Origin: Haemaphysalis longicornis
Lineage: Eukaryota; Arthropoda; Arachnida; Ixodida; Ixodidae
NCBI GenBank assembly: GCA_013339765.2
Contig: CM023449.1
Coordinates: 15,599,811 to 15,663,810 of the forward strand
DNA: 64,000 nt
Direction of reading: 5' to 3'
The notes beneath the pieces were generated by a model, which saw nothing but the letters and a program-made list of their open reading frames with translations, ran no database searches and was not told where the DNA came from. The position numbers and the translations under genes are program-made. Numbering within the stretch: position 1 is the stretch's first letter; each line of letters begins with the position of its first letter. Below, one piece after another: positions 23,410 to 35,203 of this stretch.

Positions 23410-23942
23410 ATGTTCGTCCCGTGGCCACCATCCACAATGGAGCCTCCCGTCACCGATGACTGCTTCACGTTCAATGACACCGCCATTGTGACGGACTGTG
23501 ACGGACTGGCGGTCAACGCGAGCTGGAGGACGCCTTCTCCGGCGGGAGAGTACCCCTGGAACGACACCGGGCCCATGTTGCCGCCCGGCCATATGTACTT
23601 CGAGTACCCCGAGGAGATGCTTGTGCCGTGGGTGATCAACGAGTACTTCTTCTTCATCGTGGCCACATACCTCGTGACGTTTGCCATCGGCGTCAGCGGC
23701 AACCTGGTGGTGATCTCCGTCATGGCTGGTGACAAATCTTCCAGGAACGTCACCAGCGTCTTCCTCGTGAGCCTTGCCGTGTCGGACATGCTCCTCCTCA
23801 CGATATGCGCCCCGCTGGACGTGGCCCACTACTTTGTGGTCCGCTGGGACGCCAGCGGAACCGTGTGCAAGCTGGCCGCGTACGCCGAAACGGTGTCGGC
23901 ATTCGCCTCCGTCCTCAACATGGTCGCCGTCACGCTCGAGAG
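23410..23942 (+). CDS. GPCR exon 1: N-terminus, TM1-TM3
   Basis: Encodes the glycosylated N-terminus, TM1 (around YFFFIVATYLVTF), TM2 (FLVSLAVSDMLLL) and TM3 up to the first two bases of the Arg codon of the ERF (DRY-type) motif. The donor is AG|GTAGGA. The position is markedly GC-rich compared with the flanks. The long antisense frames here are shadows of this exon. Confidence 0.9.
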
Positions 23943-26900
23943 GTAGGAACCCGCACTGGCGCAACGTAAGCCGCTGTCTTTATAACAGACTTCAGCTACA
24001 CTTTGACTATCTCTATTATAGACGCTGTCCCTTCATACTCTTGCCGTCCGCCTAAACTAAATGTGTTAGTCGCTCTATGTCAACAAAAGTTAGGAATGCG
24101 TTCGCCTCATTATTTTTTGCTCGATGTAATTGTATCGTCCTACTACGACTGCAGTCGTCGATTAGGATGACACACAGAGGTCGGCATCACGGTGCAAGTA
24201 CAAGGGCTGCAAACGCATTTTAGGAATGCGACCTGCGCGATAAGAAAGAATGAGGAGACACTCAGCAAAATTTGTAACGGTATCCCTAACACAGGGTAGC
24301 ATCCAAGCCTATTGCTAAATTCCGAAAATGTAGGCAATAGGTGCTTGGGGCCCTCGGTTTGGTTTTAAAAATACCCCGGAGCTTCGGATAAGCACCCAAT
24401 TGCGTACCACATGATTACGGGAAGGCAACTACGCAATGCGTAACTACGCAAGCAGAGGGAAAAGTTGTAGAAAAGAGGGTCCCTTTCAAACAGCTTTTTC
24501 AATAGCTCACGAATTCCTCGCGCATAAGAAACGGCACTAGAAGTGGTGTTGTACGATTAATAGAATACGAAACCAACTCTTACAAAAAAGATGAACTTAA
24601 CAGGCTACAATGTTCGTATTGAAGTACAGAATTAGGAATGAAAGGTCGATTCGGCGGTGTCCGAAATTAACGCGCTGTAATCAGCTTAACCTAACAGCTT
24701 TTATCACCCAGCATTGTAAATTGGGTAAAGTGATCCTTGCGCATACTTCACATCTACCGTTGCTATTACAATCTTAGTCTACCGCATTTGATTGCGTCTA
24801 TGCTGATCCGTGCATGCACCTTGCATAGCTTCTCTTAATGTCTTGGTTTCAGGCTCATATAGATACGTGCGGACTCTACACAGGACGTTGTTACGTTTCC
24901 ATGCTTTCGATGCTTTATGCGCTGTTATTGTCTGTGTGTTCCAGGGTTCTAGCAGCATGCACGCACATACCATTTTTTATATTGCACGAAGAGAAATCTC
25001 CCCTAGATATTTAATTCGAACGCAGTAAATGACGGGCATAGCTCTTATCATGCCGTTCATACAGCCATAGGGCCATTTTGCGAAAGTTGAAAAGGACAGT
25101 GGGAAATAATTGTGCTAACTGCTATAATCATCGCATTTATTGTAATGAGGCAATTCCACTAAGCCTTTATAACCAAGAAACACAACTCGGTTATGAAAAG
25201 TGATTAACTAGGCAACGAGATTCGCCTGGCTGCCGTTTCCGGAGAAGAGGGAATATACGGAGAGATCGAAAACAAAGTGGCAGGCAAATGCGAAATGTTT
25301 AGCGAAAAGTTCAGCTTCTTCTAAAGACGACCACACATGCCACTAGGAGAGATTAGAAAAAGAGAACTGTGATGGCTTTCGGCCACAACGGTTACTTGCA
25401 CAAGAAATCGAATACACAAAGTCGTGCTGAGCTGCCTGATTTCTGTGGTCTTTCGCAGCCGTAGAAGGTAGTGCAAATTATTATTTGGCATGTAGGAATA
25501 AAATTCGTCCAATGTTTCATTCCGATTTCGAAGGTAGGATTTCCATTTAGGAACGTAATTATAGCATCCGCATGAGGGCCGATATTGCGAAGGAGGACGG
25601 TACCTTCCTTTTGTGTAACATTGGAATCAGTTCTAAAATTGCTTTGCAGCAATATATGTCTGCTATATGCTACCCTAGATATAACGGAGGTTTTCGTAGA
25701 AGGAGGAAGCAATGATGTTAAGATTTCACTGAATGCCTATAGGTAACTAGGTGGTGTGAAGCATCGTAAAGGAGAACATAAGCGCAAACCTGGACCACGT
25801 TTCCTGATATCGTCCGGACATACATTCGACAGTGTTACTGTTAGCTGTGTGCAAAAAGCCGAATGGAACATCTGTAAATGGAATTTAAACTTACCATCAC
25901 GCCTCACTAAAAAATTGGCAGCAATATGTGATTGCCTCGAGGCTGTTAGCCCAAGAGGGTTCTTCGAATCTTCTAAAACTCGAGCGAGCGGTCGTCGTTG
26001 GACTTTAGCCTACAAAAAACTTCACCGATCTAACCCCGTCGTGCGCTTGCGGGTGTTTCTCTCTCGCAGGTTTGTGGTGATCGTGTTCCCGATTCACTCC
26101 CGCACCGTGTGCACGATGAGCAACTGCAAGCGTCTCATGTGGGGAGTGTGGCTCGTCTCGCTCGTCGTCGCCCTACCCATGCTCGTCGTCAAGGTGCGCT
26201 CCGTTGTTACAATACGTTGTTACAATACAACGGGAAGCAGGGTGAAACAACGCATTGACGTCGCGACGCAACAGCGCCATCACGATGAACCTCCTCTCTA
26301 TAAGTGGCAGTTATAAGTGATTAGTGGCATCCTTACCCTTTTGTCGTCTGCGACTCCGGCTCCTCCTCTCTCTTTCCGCCTCACCGGAGGAGTGAGAACG
26401 CTAGCATGGAAGGAAGTGGAAAAGAACAGGATGAGAATGCGGATAATAGAAATGACATTTTCCGCAAAATTCAATGTTTATGGTGTCTACAACAACAGAC
26501 CACATTTGTTGAAAGAATTCACAATGCGTTTGCTCGAGTATAAAGCGTCAGAATTCTCAGCAACGCAGGAATTTGTGCGTGGAGAAAGACAGTGCATATT
26601 AATTTCCCATGCCCTCCCCGACATTTAGGAGCTATAACCAACAAACAGCGTGGATAACAGAAAAAAAACATTCTTTACTTCCCTGCGGCTCTTAACGTGG
26701 GCCAGAAAGTGGTAAAAATGTCGTGTTTCCGCGTTCGCCTTAGTCACAAAACAACTTTCACCTCCCATATAGAAAGGCGCGACCTCGTGCATGAAAAGAA
26801 ACTTTAGCAACAAAGCAACTGCGCTAGCATACATCTTTCCCATCGCCGTAGTCATCACCAGTGGACTGATGGGGGCAGGTAATGACATGTGTATGCAGCA

Positions 26901-28989
26901 GAGACAGTGGCGTGTCAACTTCTGCTCACTAACTTAAGCACTGGATCGAGCAGGGATGTGTTTGCGGGTGCAGGGCGGCATTTATCAGCAGTCATTGTAT
27001 CGTATATTCTTAAAGATTCTTTTGAAACGCTGATTTCTAACCATCGAAAGAGTGTTATTCTCGGTTGTATTGCGCAGAACGTGATGCCGACAACGTTCAC
27101 GAATTTTCGGGTGAACGTCACCATCTACCGGTGCAAGGACGAGCACGACTGGCAGGGTCAGTCGGTGTCCTGGTACCGCCTGGTCACGCTGTTTGCCCTG
27201 CCGTCGGTGGTCATGATCGTCTGCTACTCCTGGGTCATCCTCGAGCTCTGGGTCAGCACAAAGACCATGGATCAACTCACCCAATCCGCCAAGTTCAGGT
27301 ACGAAGCAGTCGACGACCCTGCTGCGAGCTAGCGCTGAGCCACAGCATTTCGTGACCGATTATAGAAATAAGAGCGAACAGCGGACCCAGTTCTTCCACT
27401 GCAAAATCAATAAATGGTGTAAGCTTGCACCTTGCAGCGTTATGGAGTTCTGACAAAGAATATGGTCGAAGCATAGTTATCAAGATTAATTGGGAGCAGG
27501 ATTGGGCGTGAAGTGTGAGGACATGCGTTTGTTTCTCTTGAACGTCATGGTCTACCACGATGGTCTATTGTTTCATGCGCATGCAACTCCTAACAACAAA
27601 ACGTACTCAAACGCTGTGCTCTTGTCTGCCAGTATGAATAAAGCCACCCTTGGTTTTCATGTTACATTTTCATGGCAATTTCTTCACTTCTTCCTCACAA
27701 AAAAAAAAAACCAATTTTTTTGATAATTATTGCCCTTTACAGCTACCAGTGCCAGGCACCCACGGTTCCGAGGCTAGGTTCCCTACCCAGCCCGGCTCCT
27801 CAACAGCCGAACTGCAGGCTCATTCTTCGAGGCCACGCCAATTCAGACATCCGGGACGTGAAAAAAGCCCGACAGCAGGTACTTACATTCGTTGTTATGG
27901 TTTCGTACCTTAGAACGGGATGACGGATACTGTTCTTTTACGTTCACATTCAAATTAGGTTTTAACACGGCGTAGCTCACATGGGACGTTAAACCTGCCG
28001 CATGGATGGCCACAGCATAAGTAGGACCCCCTGATGACCTTTATACACTGTCAAAATCTCTTTTTAAGTAGCGGTTCTCCCTCCAACATGGGGAAAATAT
28101 CCATTTGAACCACGAAAAATGGACTCGCAACATCCTATGATCGCGCACCAACTTAGCCAACGACCCTCGACGTCGCGCCTTAGTTACAACGCTATAACTT
28201 CACGAAGCCACCGTGAATGTCTTTGCTTCTTAATGCATGTTCCCGAAAAAGATTTTGAGCAGCCGAAAATGCGGACTTCTCCAACAAAGTACCGGGTAAA
28301 CAAAAGGCGAACTCTGCCATTATGGGGAGTCACAAGGGCTTTGTGTGGCATTTTTTGGCATGCTTGAACAAGCAGATAAATCACACTACACGTGTAGTAC
28401 GAGGTACGGGGTCCAGTTCAGTTTACGGACGCGATGGCTGTTTTACCAGCGGTTTTAACGCAATCTAAAGTACCAGGCTTAGCGTGACTCTGCATATTAC
28501 GGTGCATTCTTGATTCGTCTATACGATGGTAAACGACGGCTTTTTGATGACGTCTAAATGGCCTCAATCCCCATTGTCTGCTTACAGGTCATCAAGATGC
28601 TCATCCTGGTCGTAGTCTTGTTTCTCCTCTGCTGGGGTCCCCGCCTGATTATGGAGATCGTCGTCAAGTGCTGCCTGAACGTCTTCAACCACGGCATCTA
28701 CGCTGTGCGTGTCCTCTTCTACCTGCTGCCATTCGTCCACAGCTGCTTGAATCCCATTGTGTACTGCTTCATGTCAAGCAAGTTCAGGCGTCGCATGGTG
28801 CGCTGTTGCCACCGCACCTGTCTCACACCGCGCTGCCGCGTCAAATCAGCCACGGCGGCCAACCGGTCATCGTCCAGGAACGGCACGACGCGTCTAGGAT
28901 CCACGTACACGTTCACGTCGTACGCGACCTCAACAGTCGCCGTCCCGTCCTCGATGCCGTCGCTACCGGGTGACCCTCTCGCCTTGTGA
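23410..28989 (+). CDS. Rhodopsin-class neuropeptide-type GPCR, five exons
   Basis: Seven-pass plasma-membrane receptor, predicted 446 residues from exons 23410-23942, 26070-26193, 27078-27298, 27818-27878 and 28588-28989. Introns are GT-AG with phases 2, 0, 2, 0 and the frame is continuous to TGA at 28987. The extracellular N-terminus has three Asn glycosylation sites (NDTA, NASW, NDTG). Class A landmarks are GN in TM1, LAVSD in TM2, VCKL before TM3, ERF in place of DRY, a Pro in TM5, CWGP in TM6 and NPIVY in TM7, then a Cys cluster suited to palmitoylation. The first ATG (23410) has a weaker context than the in-frame ATG at 23437 (ACAATGG), which may be the true start. TM6/TM7 resemble CCK/sulfakinin and orexin-type peptide receptors, but I cannot assign the ligand. 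Confidence 0.9.
23943..26069 (+). other. GPCR intron 1
   Basis: 2127 bases, GTAGGA to a pyrimidine-rich TCTCTCGCAG. No nested gene was recognised. The frames at 25392-25712 (-) and in the 25756 region (+) lack motifs except where the latter reads into exon 2. Confidence 0.7.
26070..26193 (+). CDS. GPCR exon 2: ICL2 and TM4
   Basis: The acceptor is TCTCGCAG|G. The first base completes the Arg codon, then FVVIVFP, a Cys/Lys-containing loop and TM4 (WGVWLVSLVVALP) follow. The exon ends in AAG|GTGCGC at phase 0. It is 124 bases long. Confidence 0.9.
27078..27298 (+). CDS. GPCR exon 3: ECL2, TM5, start of ICL3
   Basis: The acceptor is TGCGCAG|AAC. ECL2 contains a glycosylation site (NVT) and the Cys (YRCKD) expected to pair with the Cys before TM3. 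TM5 is LFALPSVVMIVCYSW. The donor is TTCAG|GTACGA, splitting a codon after two bases. Confidence 0.9.
27818..27878 (+). CDS. GPCR exon 4: 61-base micro-exon of ICL3
   Basis: The acceptor is ACTGCAG|G and the donor is CAGCAG|GTACTT. One base completes the split Arg codon and 20 codons follow, ending DVKKARQQ. This is the basic, amphipathic end of ICL3 that normally runs into TM6. Without it exons 3 and 5 would not be in phase (phase 2 against phase 0), which strongly supports it. Confidence 0.85.
28588..28989 (+). CDS. GPCR exon 5: TM6, TM7, C-terminal tail
   Basis: The acceptor is CTTACAG|GTC. It encodes VIKMLILVVVLFLLCWGP (TM6), TM7 with HSCLNPIVY, the basic SSKFRRRM helix 8, a Cys cluster (CC, then C) and a Ser/Thr-rich tail ending PGDPLAL. 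The stop TGA is at 28987-28989. I saw no AATAAA in the following 300 bp. Confidence 0.9.
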   Translation, partial: VIKMLILVVVLFLLCWGPRLIMEIVVKCCLNVFNHGIYAVRVLFYLLPFVHSCLNPIVYCFMSSKFRRRMVRCCHRTCLTPRCRVKSATAANRSSSRNGTTRLGSTYTFTSYATSTVAVPSSMPSLPGDPLAL

Positions 28990-30830
28990 CACTCGCCCTG
29001 CCCGCCGCTCCATGCACGCGGCGTTCAACATGTCCACGCAGCCGGCGCGAAGGGAGCGGCCAAAAAGAAGAGTGTGCAACACCAACACCGCTGCAGAGAC
29101 ACAACCATCGAGGACTTTCTCTAAACCCCTCAACAAACAAGACACTGGCGTGGCGATCCGCTAACGAACACTCAAAGCGTGCCGTTTCGTGAATCGCTAA
29201 ATGGTAGAACATTATAAGACGGCTCTTGTCCACCTCCAGCGTAGCTTGAAAGTACGTGCGAGAGCTGGGTCCTAATAACTTCAACAGGACCTCAGTTTGG
29301 CAGGAAGGAGACTCCGTGTGAGCAACATGTGTGAGTGTGTGCTAGTGGGGTCCGGACGTGACCGAATTGAGGGGGAAGTTGCGGCACGTATTGTCCCAGT
29401 CCTGGTAGCATGATGTCTCGAAGAGGACATGCCAGAAGTTGGCAAGGTGATCTGAAAAGACTTCGGACACTACTAGTGTTGATAAGGCTTCAGTCATCTC
29501 GCACATGTCGTTGGTGTGGCGGAAGAGTGGCAGATGGTGGTGGGGGCAGGCTGGAACGTATCGGTGCTTATTCACGCACAAAAGTACTTCCAGTGGCACT
29601 CATGATGAATGTTGCGGCGTATGTAGAAGTGCTCTAACGTGGTTACGGCGACGCTTCCTTGAAGAAGGCCGACCCCCGATGTGAATATCTGAAAAAAACA
29701 TTGTAGAAACAAAAAACGGAACATTTCACGCCGAACCTGGCCAGTTCGCATGTTCGCGTCATGTCACAGAATAAGGTGGACGCTTCCGATCAAACCATTC
29801 GTGGTAATACGGCCATGCTGTTCATAGCTTCGGCCAGTTGGGACTGCCATATGACCATGACCTGTACGATTTGATGGTGCGTTGTCTTCGCTTTTTGACC
29901 AGCCTCCACCCTGCAGCTTTGTACAAAGTGTGTCTAAGTGTGCTGGTATTGTCCTATGCTCATCGCCTCATTGTATAGCGCTAAAGTGTGATCTGCAGTT
30001 CGTGCGTTCCAAGCCAGCTTTTGACTCAACTAAAGTGTGCTGTTATCTTGTACTGCGCAGCAAACATGCATGGAGTGAAGTGTAAGTTATCCACAGTGCG
30101 TAGAGTCACGTCTTTTTCTGCTATTTCTTATAATGACATGCCAAGACAACACTAATTACTATCCAAATGGTTTGCCACGGTAGGTTAAGCGACCAAGAAA
30201 TATTAATGGGAAGAGCTACAAGGGCAAATCGAAGCTCACCTGATTTGCCACGTTGCTCGGTACGCGAGTTTCTTGTGTCATTGTTGGTATGAAACATGTA
30301 ACTTCTGCTCTAAATTTCCCTTTGTTCAAATCCCCGTCGCATTGTAAGCATGCAGTGCATCCAGTGACCGCTACGAAGGCGAAACAAACACCAAGTGTCC
30401 CCTTGCCGTTTGTTCAGTATGTTCCTAAAGCTGAAAAATATCTTCATCAGCGAGTGTGCTGTTCTGAAAATAAATTGTGCCCAACAGACGTGTTTGCTTT
30501 CTCCGTAACTCTACTCAAAACGTGCGCGAAGAAAATGAGCGTTTAAACGGATAAGTGTGAAGGAAATTTTCGCCGGAGATTTTTTTACGAAGATTGGAGG
30601 ACGCTTAAGCGTCGCCTTTAAGCTCGGAACATGATAGTTTTATCGTACGCTGTGATGAGGGAGACTCTGTAGGGCACCGGGCACATATGTATGGGAGCGC
30701 CAATGGTGCCAATACGCTGACGATTGCGAAAATTAATTGTCAAGACAGAGAATGCGGTTCGCCTAGTGAAGAGGGTGTCCAATAGGTAGAAGGGGTTAAA
30801 AGGAAGATAGTCGAATTCGGCTTATGCAAG
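28990..30830. other. Downstream of the GPCR; no further gene recognised
   Basis: The start should hold the receptor 3' untranslated region, but its end is not visible. The frames at 29410-29637, 29882-30085 and 30253-30546 (+) have no family motif. Confidence 0.35.
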
Positions 30831-30856
30831 CCTTTGTGTTGTGACACTTTACCTAT

Positions 30857-32068
30857 GTGGCGGCCATACACAAGTGGAAGCCTTCAGAGAAGGAGAAGCT
30901 TGACACGCAGATAAGGAATATCACCGAGAAGGTGTTGGGAGTGCCGATGTGCACCAGCAACGAGCGGCTTCTCCAGCTGGGCATACATAATACCTTGGAT
31001 GAGATAGCTGAAACTCATGAGAGGGCCCAGATGGGGCGTCTCTCTACGACTAGCTCGAGTCTGCATATTCCGAGGGAGTTAGGTGTTCCTCGGCTGATAA
31101 TTTCACTGCTTCACGTCGCTATACCCCTAAAGGCCCGTCAGCGGTATCAAGTGAAGGCTATTCCCAGGAACATGCATACGGAGTGAAATGTGGGTAGAAG
31201 AAAGGCCAGGGGGGCTTGCCTGCTGAGACTCATTCGCGATGAGAATCAGAGGGTTAGCTTCGTAGAGAGGAAGGCGTTTAACGTGGTTGTCGTGGATAAT
31301 GAGGGTACGGTCGCCAACGCTGCTTCTGTTCGGTCTGATAGACCGGAGGTCACCGAGCAGGCAGCTATTGCGCTCGCCCTGGTTGACAGGAGCAGGCCTT
31401 TTGCGTATAGTGACTCAAAGTCGGACGTTAGGGCTTTCGAGAAGGGCTCGGTGGCTAACGTTGCTTTCAGAATTACGCAGACCTGTGAGATCTTTCAGCA
31501 CTAATGTTGTTTTCTGCTCACCTTGGGGTGATTGAAGGAGCCCCTCCGAATCACAACGAGTCTGCTCATCAAGCAGCGCGAGATCTTACCCTCCGCTCTG
31601 CCCCGCGCCACGGCGTGACGGCACTCCCTGAGAACAGAGACCCCCCTTCCGCATACAATGAGGTAACGAAGTACTATCTTCTTAACCGCAGGATTTACGG
31701 TTTGCCGCATGCTTAAACTAAACAGGGCTCAGGCACTTACATTACGCTCACTGCAGACTGGCACCTATCCTTGCACGCGGAGGCTCAACATGTTTTATCC
31801 TGAGACGTATACGGAGCCTTATTGCATGGACTGAGGTGATTTAGCCACACTAGAACACATGCTCTGGTCTTGCAAGCGAATTGAAGACACGGCTATCAGG
31901 GGCCCGCCCAGGTGGGAGGCTGCACTTCGCAGTCCGGACCTGGACGATCAATTCTGGGCTGTCCACCAGGCTCACGACGTGGCTGTGAGGCTTGGCCATC
32001 CGGTCACGACGTGGGAGTGCCCCGCTTAGTGGCTAATTATCACTACTTGCAGGACCAAATAAAGTTTT
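30857..32068 (+). pseudogene. I-like LINE 3' part: RNase H and zinc tail
   Basis: The + strand frames show a basic connection region (30857-31186) and then an RNase H-like domain (31190-31504): VVVVDNEGTVANAAS, an EVTEQAAIALAL helix containing the catalytic Glu, and SDSKSDVRAFEKG with a catalytic-type Asp. After stops comes text matching ESAHQAAR (the terminal His/Asp part) and, in broken frames to about 32030, the terminal segment. RNase H would remove the RNA strand during cDNA synthesis. Frame breaks lie near 31187 and 31505. The element ends AATAAAGTTTT directly before the microsatellite. Confidence 0.7.
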
Positions 32069-32439
32069 CCATCCATCCATCCATCCATCCATCCATCCAT
32101 CCATCCATCCATCCATCCATCCATCCATCCGTCCGCCCGTCCGTCCGTCCGTCCATCCATCCATCCATCCATCCATCCATCCATCCATCCATCCATCCTC
32201 CATCCATCCATCCATCCATCCGTCCGTCCGCCGTCCGTCCGTCCGTCCGTCCGTCCATCCATCCATCCATCCATCCATCCATCCATCCATCCATCCATCC
32301 ATCCATCCATCCATCCATCCGTCCGTCCGTCCGTCCGTCCGTCCGTCCGTCCGTCCGTCCGTCCGTCCATCCATCCATCCATCCATCCATCCATCCATCC
32401 ATCCATCCATCCATCCATCCATCCATCCATCCATCCATC
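32069..32439. repeat. (CATC)n/(CGTC)n microsatellite, 371 bp
   Basis: Nearly pure tetranucleotide array made of alternating blocks of CATC and CGTC, with rare one-base slips (for example near 32198 and 32231). It starts exactly at the LINE 3' terminus, so it grew from the element tail. All six frames stay open through it; the predicted Ile-His-Pro-Ser and Met-Asp-Gly-Trp repeat proteins are not genes. Confidence 0.95.
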
Positions 32440-34215
32440 ACACGTGTATCAGGAGCAAGCACGTGCTACGCTGTATTTCAACATACCGCTAAGGTCATCG
32501 TACCCCTCTGCGCGGCCATCGGGTGTTCAAAATTTTCCACTCTTGCTTAAACTGCGTCTGTTTGGCAGCGAACTACGATCCCGGAAGATCCAGTGGACGC
32601 CGCATTGAGGCGACACGAGTTTTCTCGCTGATGGTCAACGCCACGGACAACGCTGGTGTTTCACTCACTGAACTACAAGCCCACTCACTGTCATATTCCC
32701 GATTTATTGCGCCTTGTTGTAATTCATTTACATTGAAAGATATGAAAGCCATCTAGAAGAAAAAGAAGTACAGTTCGTTGGCTGAGAAAACAAGAATTTA
32801 TTACTGATACGAAAAAGCCGAGTTATCAAAAAAGAAATGCCTCCAAATGGCCAGGTATGGGCAGCTGCGCTGCAATAGTGACATTGTTGTACTGTTTGTC
32901 GCCAAAGAAATTGTGAAATTTCGCGCCTTTTTCAATTTGCCGCCAAAGAAATTCTTTAAACAGAGGACTCGGGAAGAAAATAGATGCCCCGGGAATTGGA
33001 ATTAGTACAAGGCGACTATGGAAGGACGGTGAATGACGGTGTCTGACCGGAGAGTTTCGTCCTCTAGCCTTCGCATACAAAATTTTCTGTACAACCATAT
33101 GCTCAGGTTGTCACTTAGCTGTTTGCAGAGTCGTGAAGTTCACAGACACGCTGAATTGCTTTGTCGTCCGACACATGTTCACGTCCCCTGAATAACGACG
33201 TCGTCCACTCGCCTGTGCTGCTTTTCCGTATTTTCACCATTAGGGAACCAGTGTTCTTCGCAAACAGAATATCCCTGTCTATGCGATTGCCTCCGGCCAC
33301 CAAAGACGCGGTGGCTGGGCTTCAAGGAGCAGCAAGAGCGGAGCCCACCAAGCCGCCATCGAAGCGCTAATGCACGGTCGTGTTGAACACGACCTCCCTC
33401 GCTACGTTACCCCCCCCCCCCACCCCTTAGCTGAATACACTATATATGTTCCATCAGCGACTGCGCTCACCACTACAATGCCAAGACTAGTTCACAGCAC
33501 GTCCATGACGCGGCTCCCCCGTCATTTGTAGGGGCCTCCGTGCTTTCAAGCGGCCCACACACGGTTCCGAGTGAACTTCGTGGCTCATCGTAGTATTTAC
33601 GGCTAATTTCACGCTTACTGCAGGCACAATCACGCAAACTCGCTGTCGTAAATTTCTATACAGAAGCAAACGTCTTCACTAACATGGTGGAGCTGGAAGT
33701 ACGGCAAGCGACGTACACGGGTCATACGTTCAAGACTGTTTGTGCGAGCATTCCAGGCAGATCATACAACCGCGTGGTATGGAAGGAGGAGGAGGAAGAA
33801 GAATGAACGTGAATATAAATGTATTCGCACCGAATACCACCTGCTTCCCTAAGCGTTGCGCTCAGTTAAACAACTCCCAAGGAGCTCCAGGGAAGCTACT
33901 CAACCACATCCGACCCGTGTTGGCTGACTGCGGACCGTTGCCGTGCCCATTTCCGAGAAGAGCACGACAGACGCAAAAGCCAACGATGCAGATGTAGCCG
34001 TTACCGTAGCAACGTAATGCAGGAATGAATGAATGAATGAATCATCCCATTTCCGGCTTTCGAGGACAAGAACTGAGGAGAAGATGAAAGCTCTGTTTAC
34101 TTTACCTTGACTGGAACTCTGTGGCCTCTCCACCTGTACATGTCGGAAGTCCTTCGAAAACCATGAAAATCCGCGGGTCTTAAACACGATTACTCAGAAA
34201 ACAATTACTCAGAAC
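32440..34215. other. No gene recognised
   Basis: Contains a C-run at 33409-33421, a GGTCGTGT/ACACGACC hairpin near 33373-33391 and a (GAAT)4 run at 34023-34042. Frames lack motifs. Confidence 0.35.
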
Positions 34216-34412
34216 CGATCACCCGCCGCAGTGGCTCAGTGGCTAGGGCGTTGCGCTGCTGAGCACGAGGTCGCGGGTTCGACTCCCGCTTGCGGCGGCC
34301 GCTTTTCTGATGGAGGCGAGAAGCAAAAACGCCCGGGTGTACGAGATTTCGGCGTGCGTTAAAGAACCCCAGGTGGTCAAAATTAATCCGGAGCCATCCA
34401 CTACGGTGGAAT
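34216..34412 (+). mobile_element. tRNA-derived SINE, copy 4, 3'-truncated
   Basis: The head CACCCGCCGCAGTGGCTCAGT with B box GGTTCGACTCC is followed by the shared body to CCGGAGCCATCCACTACGG. The body ends early and the AATC tail is missing. No target duplication was found. Confidence 0.85.
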
Positions 34413-34648
34413 GCATAATAATCGGATATTCAGAAGATCGCTGCGCGTAATATTCACTCTTTGGGTTGGTTTAAACGTTTTTGGTGAGATAGAGCCCACA
34501 GTCGCACACTCATGCCCTGGATGGTATAAAAATTCTGCAGAAAGTCAGAGGATTGTCTACTAATCTGTAACATTCTCACGCCACTTGTCTTGAGTGTGAC
34601 TTTTTGCAGCCAATTTTTTTGTTTTTTAATCCTGTCCAACCATTTACT

Positions 34649-35021
34649 CTATTATAACGATTGCAGGTGGAACGTTTGCGAAATTTTTATTATGGGGAAC
34701 TGCCGGGGGAGACGCGATTCACCATTTTCCGTAATATTTTTATATTCTTCTTATTTTTTTAGTTTTTAAAATTTACGCTATTGTGACAATTAGAGGTGGG
34801 CCTTCTGAGAAATCTGCATTATTGTAGAAATGCAGGGCGTTACATGGTTCGACCTTTCCCGTAATTTTTATATTTTTCTTATTTTTTTAGTTTTTTTAAA
34901 TTTCGTTCGACCAAAATTTACGCTATAATAACGATTACAGGTGGAGCTTTCCGCGATATCCGCATTTTTGTGGAAATGCAGGGCGTTGCATGGTCCTGGC
35001 TGTGCGGGAATTCGGCAAAGA
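34649..35021 (+). repeat. Tandem repeat of ~130-145 bp, 2.7 units
   Basis: Units start with CTAT(T/A)xTxACxATTxxAGGTGG at 34649, 34778 and 34923. They share the blocks GAAATGCAGGGCGTT, CCGTAATxTTTATAT and CTTATTTTTTTAGTTTTT. The first unit is the most diverged and the last is partial. A/T-rich, non-coding. Confidence 0.65.
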
Positions 35022-35203
35022 ATACTACGCATTAAAAACAGAAATACAAAAGATGACTCGAGACTACGAGCTCTCCATAACCTTGCCTCATCCGCGTAGC
35101 CTCAGTGGATTAAAAAATCCCGCCATCTTCACGAAGTGAATGATGATGAGAAGGGCAAAGCTAAAATGCTTATCGGTAAAACCGTGAAACATTCGCCCGC
35201 ACA

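Noticed and set aside
23112..23964. Antisense frames of 196 and 229 codons opposite receptor exon 1
   Set aside because: Shadows of a GC-rich coding exon; no domain, and the sense strand has clear receptor motifs and splice sites.
32026..32462. Open frames of 130-212 codons with Ile-His-Pro-Ser or Met-Asp-Gly-Trp repeats
   Set aside because: They are translations of a tetranucleotide microsatellite, open in all frames.
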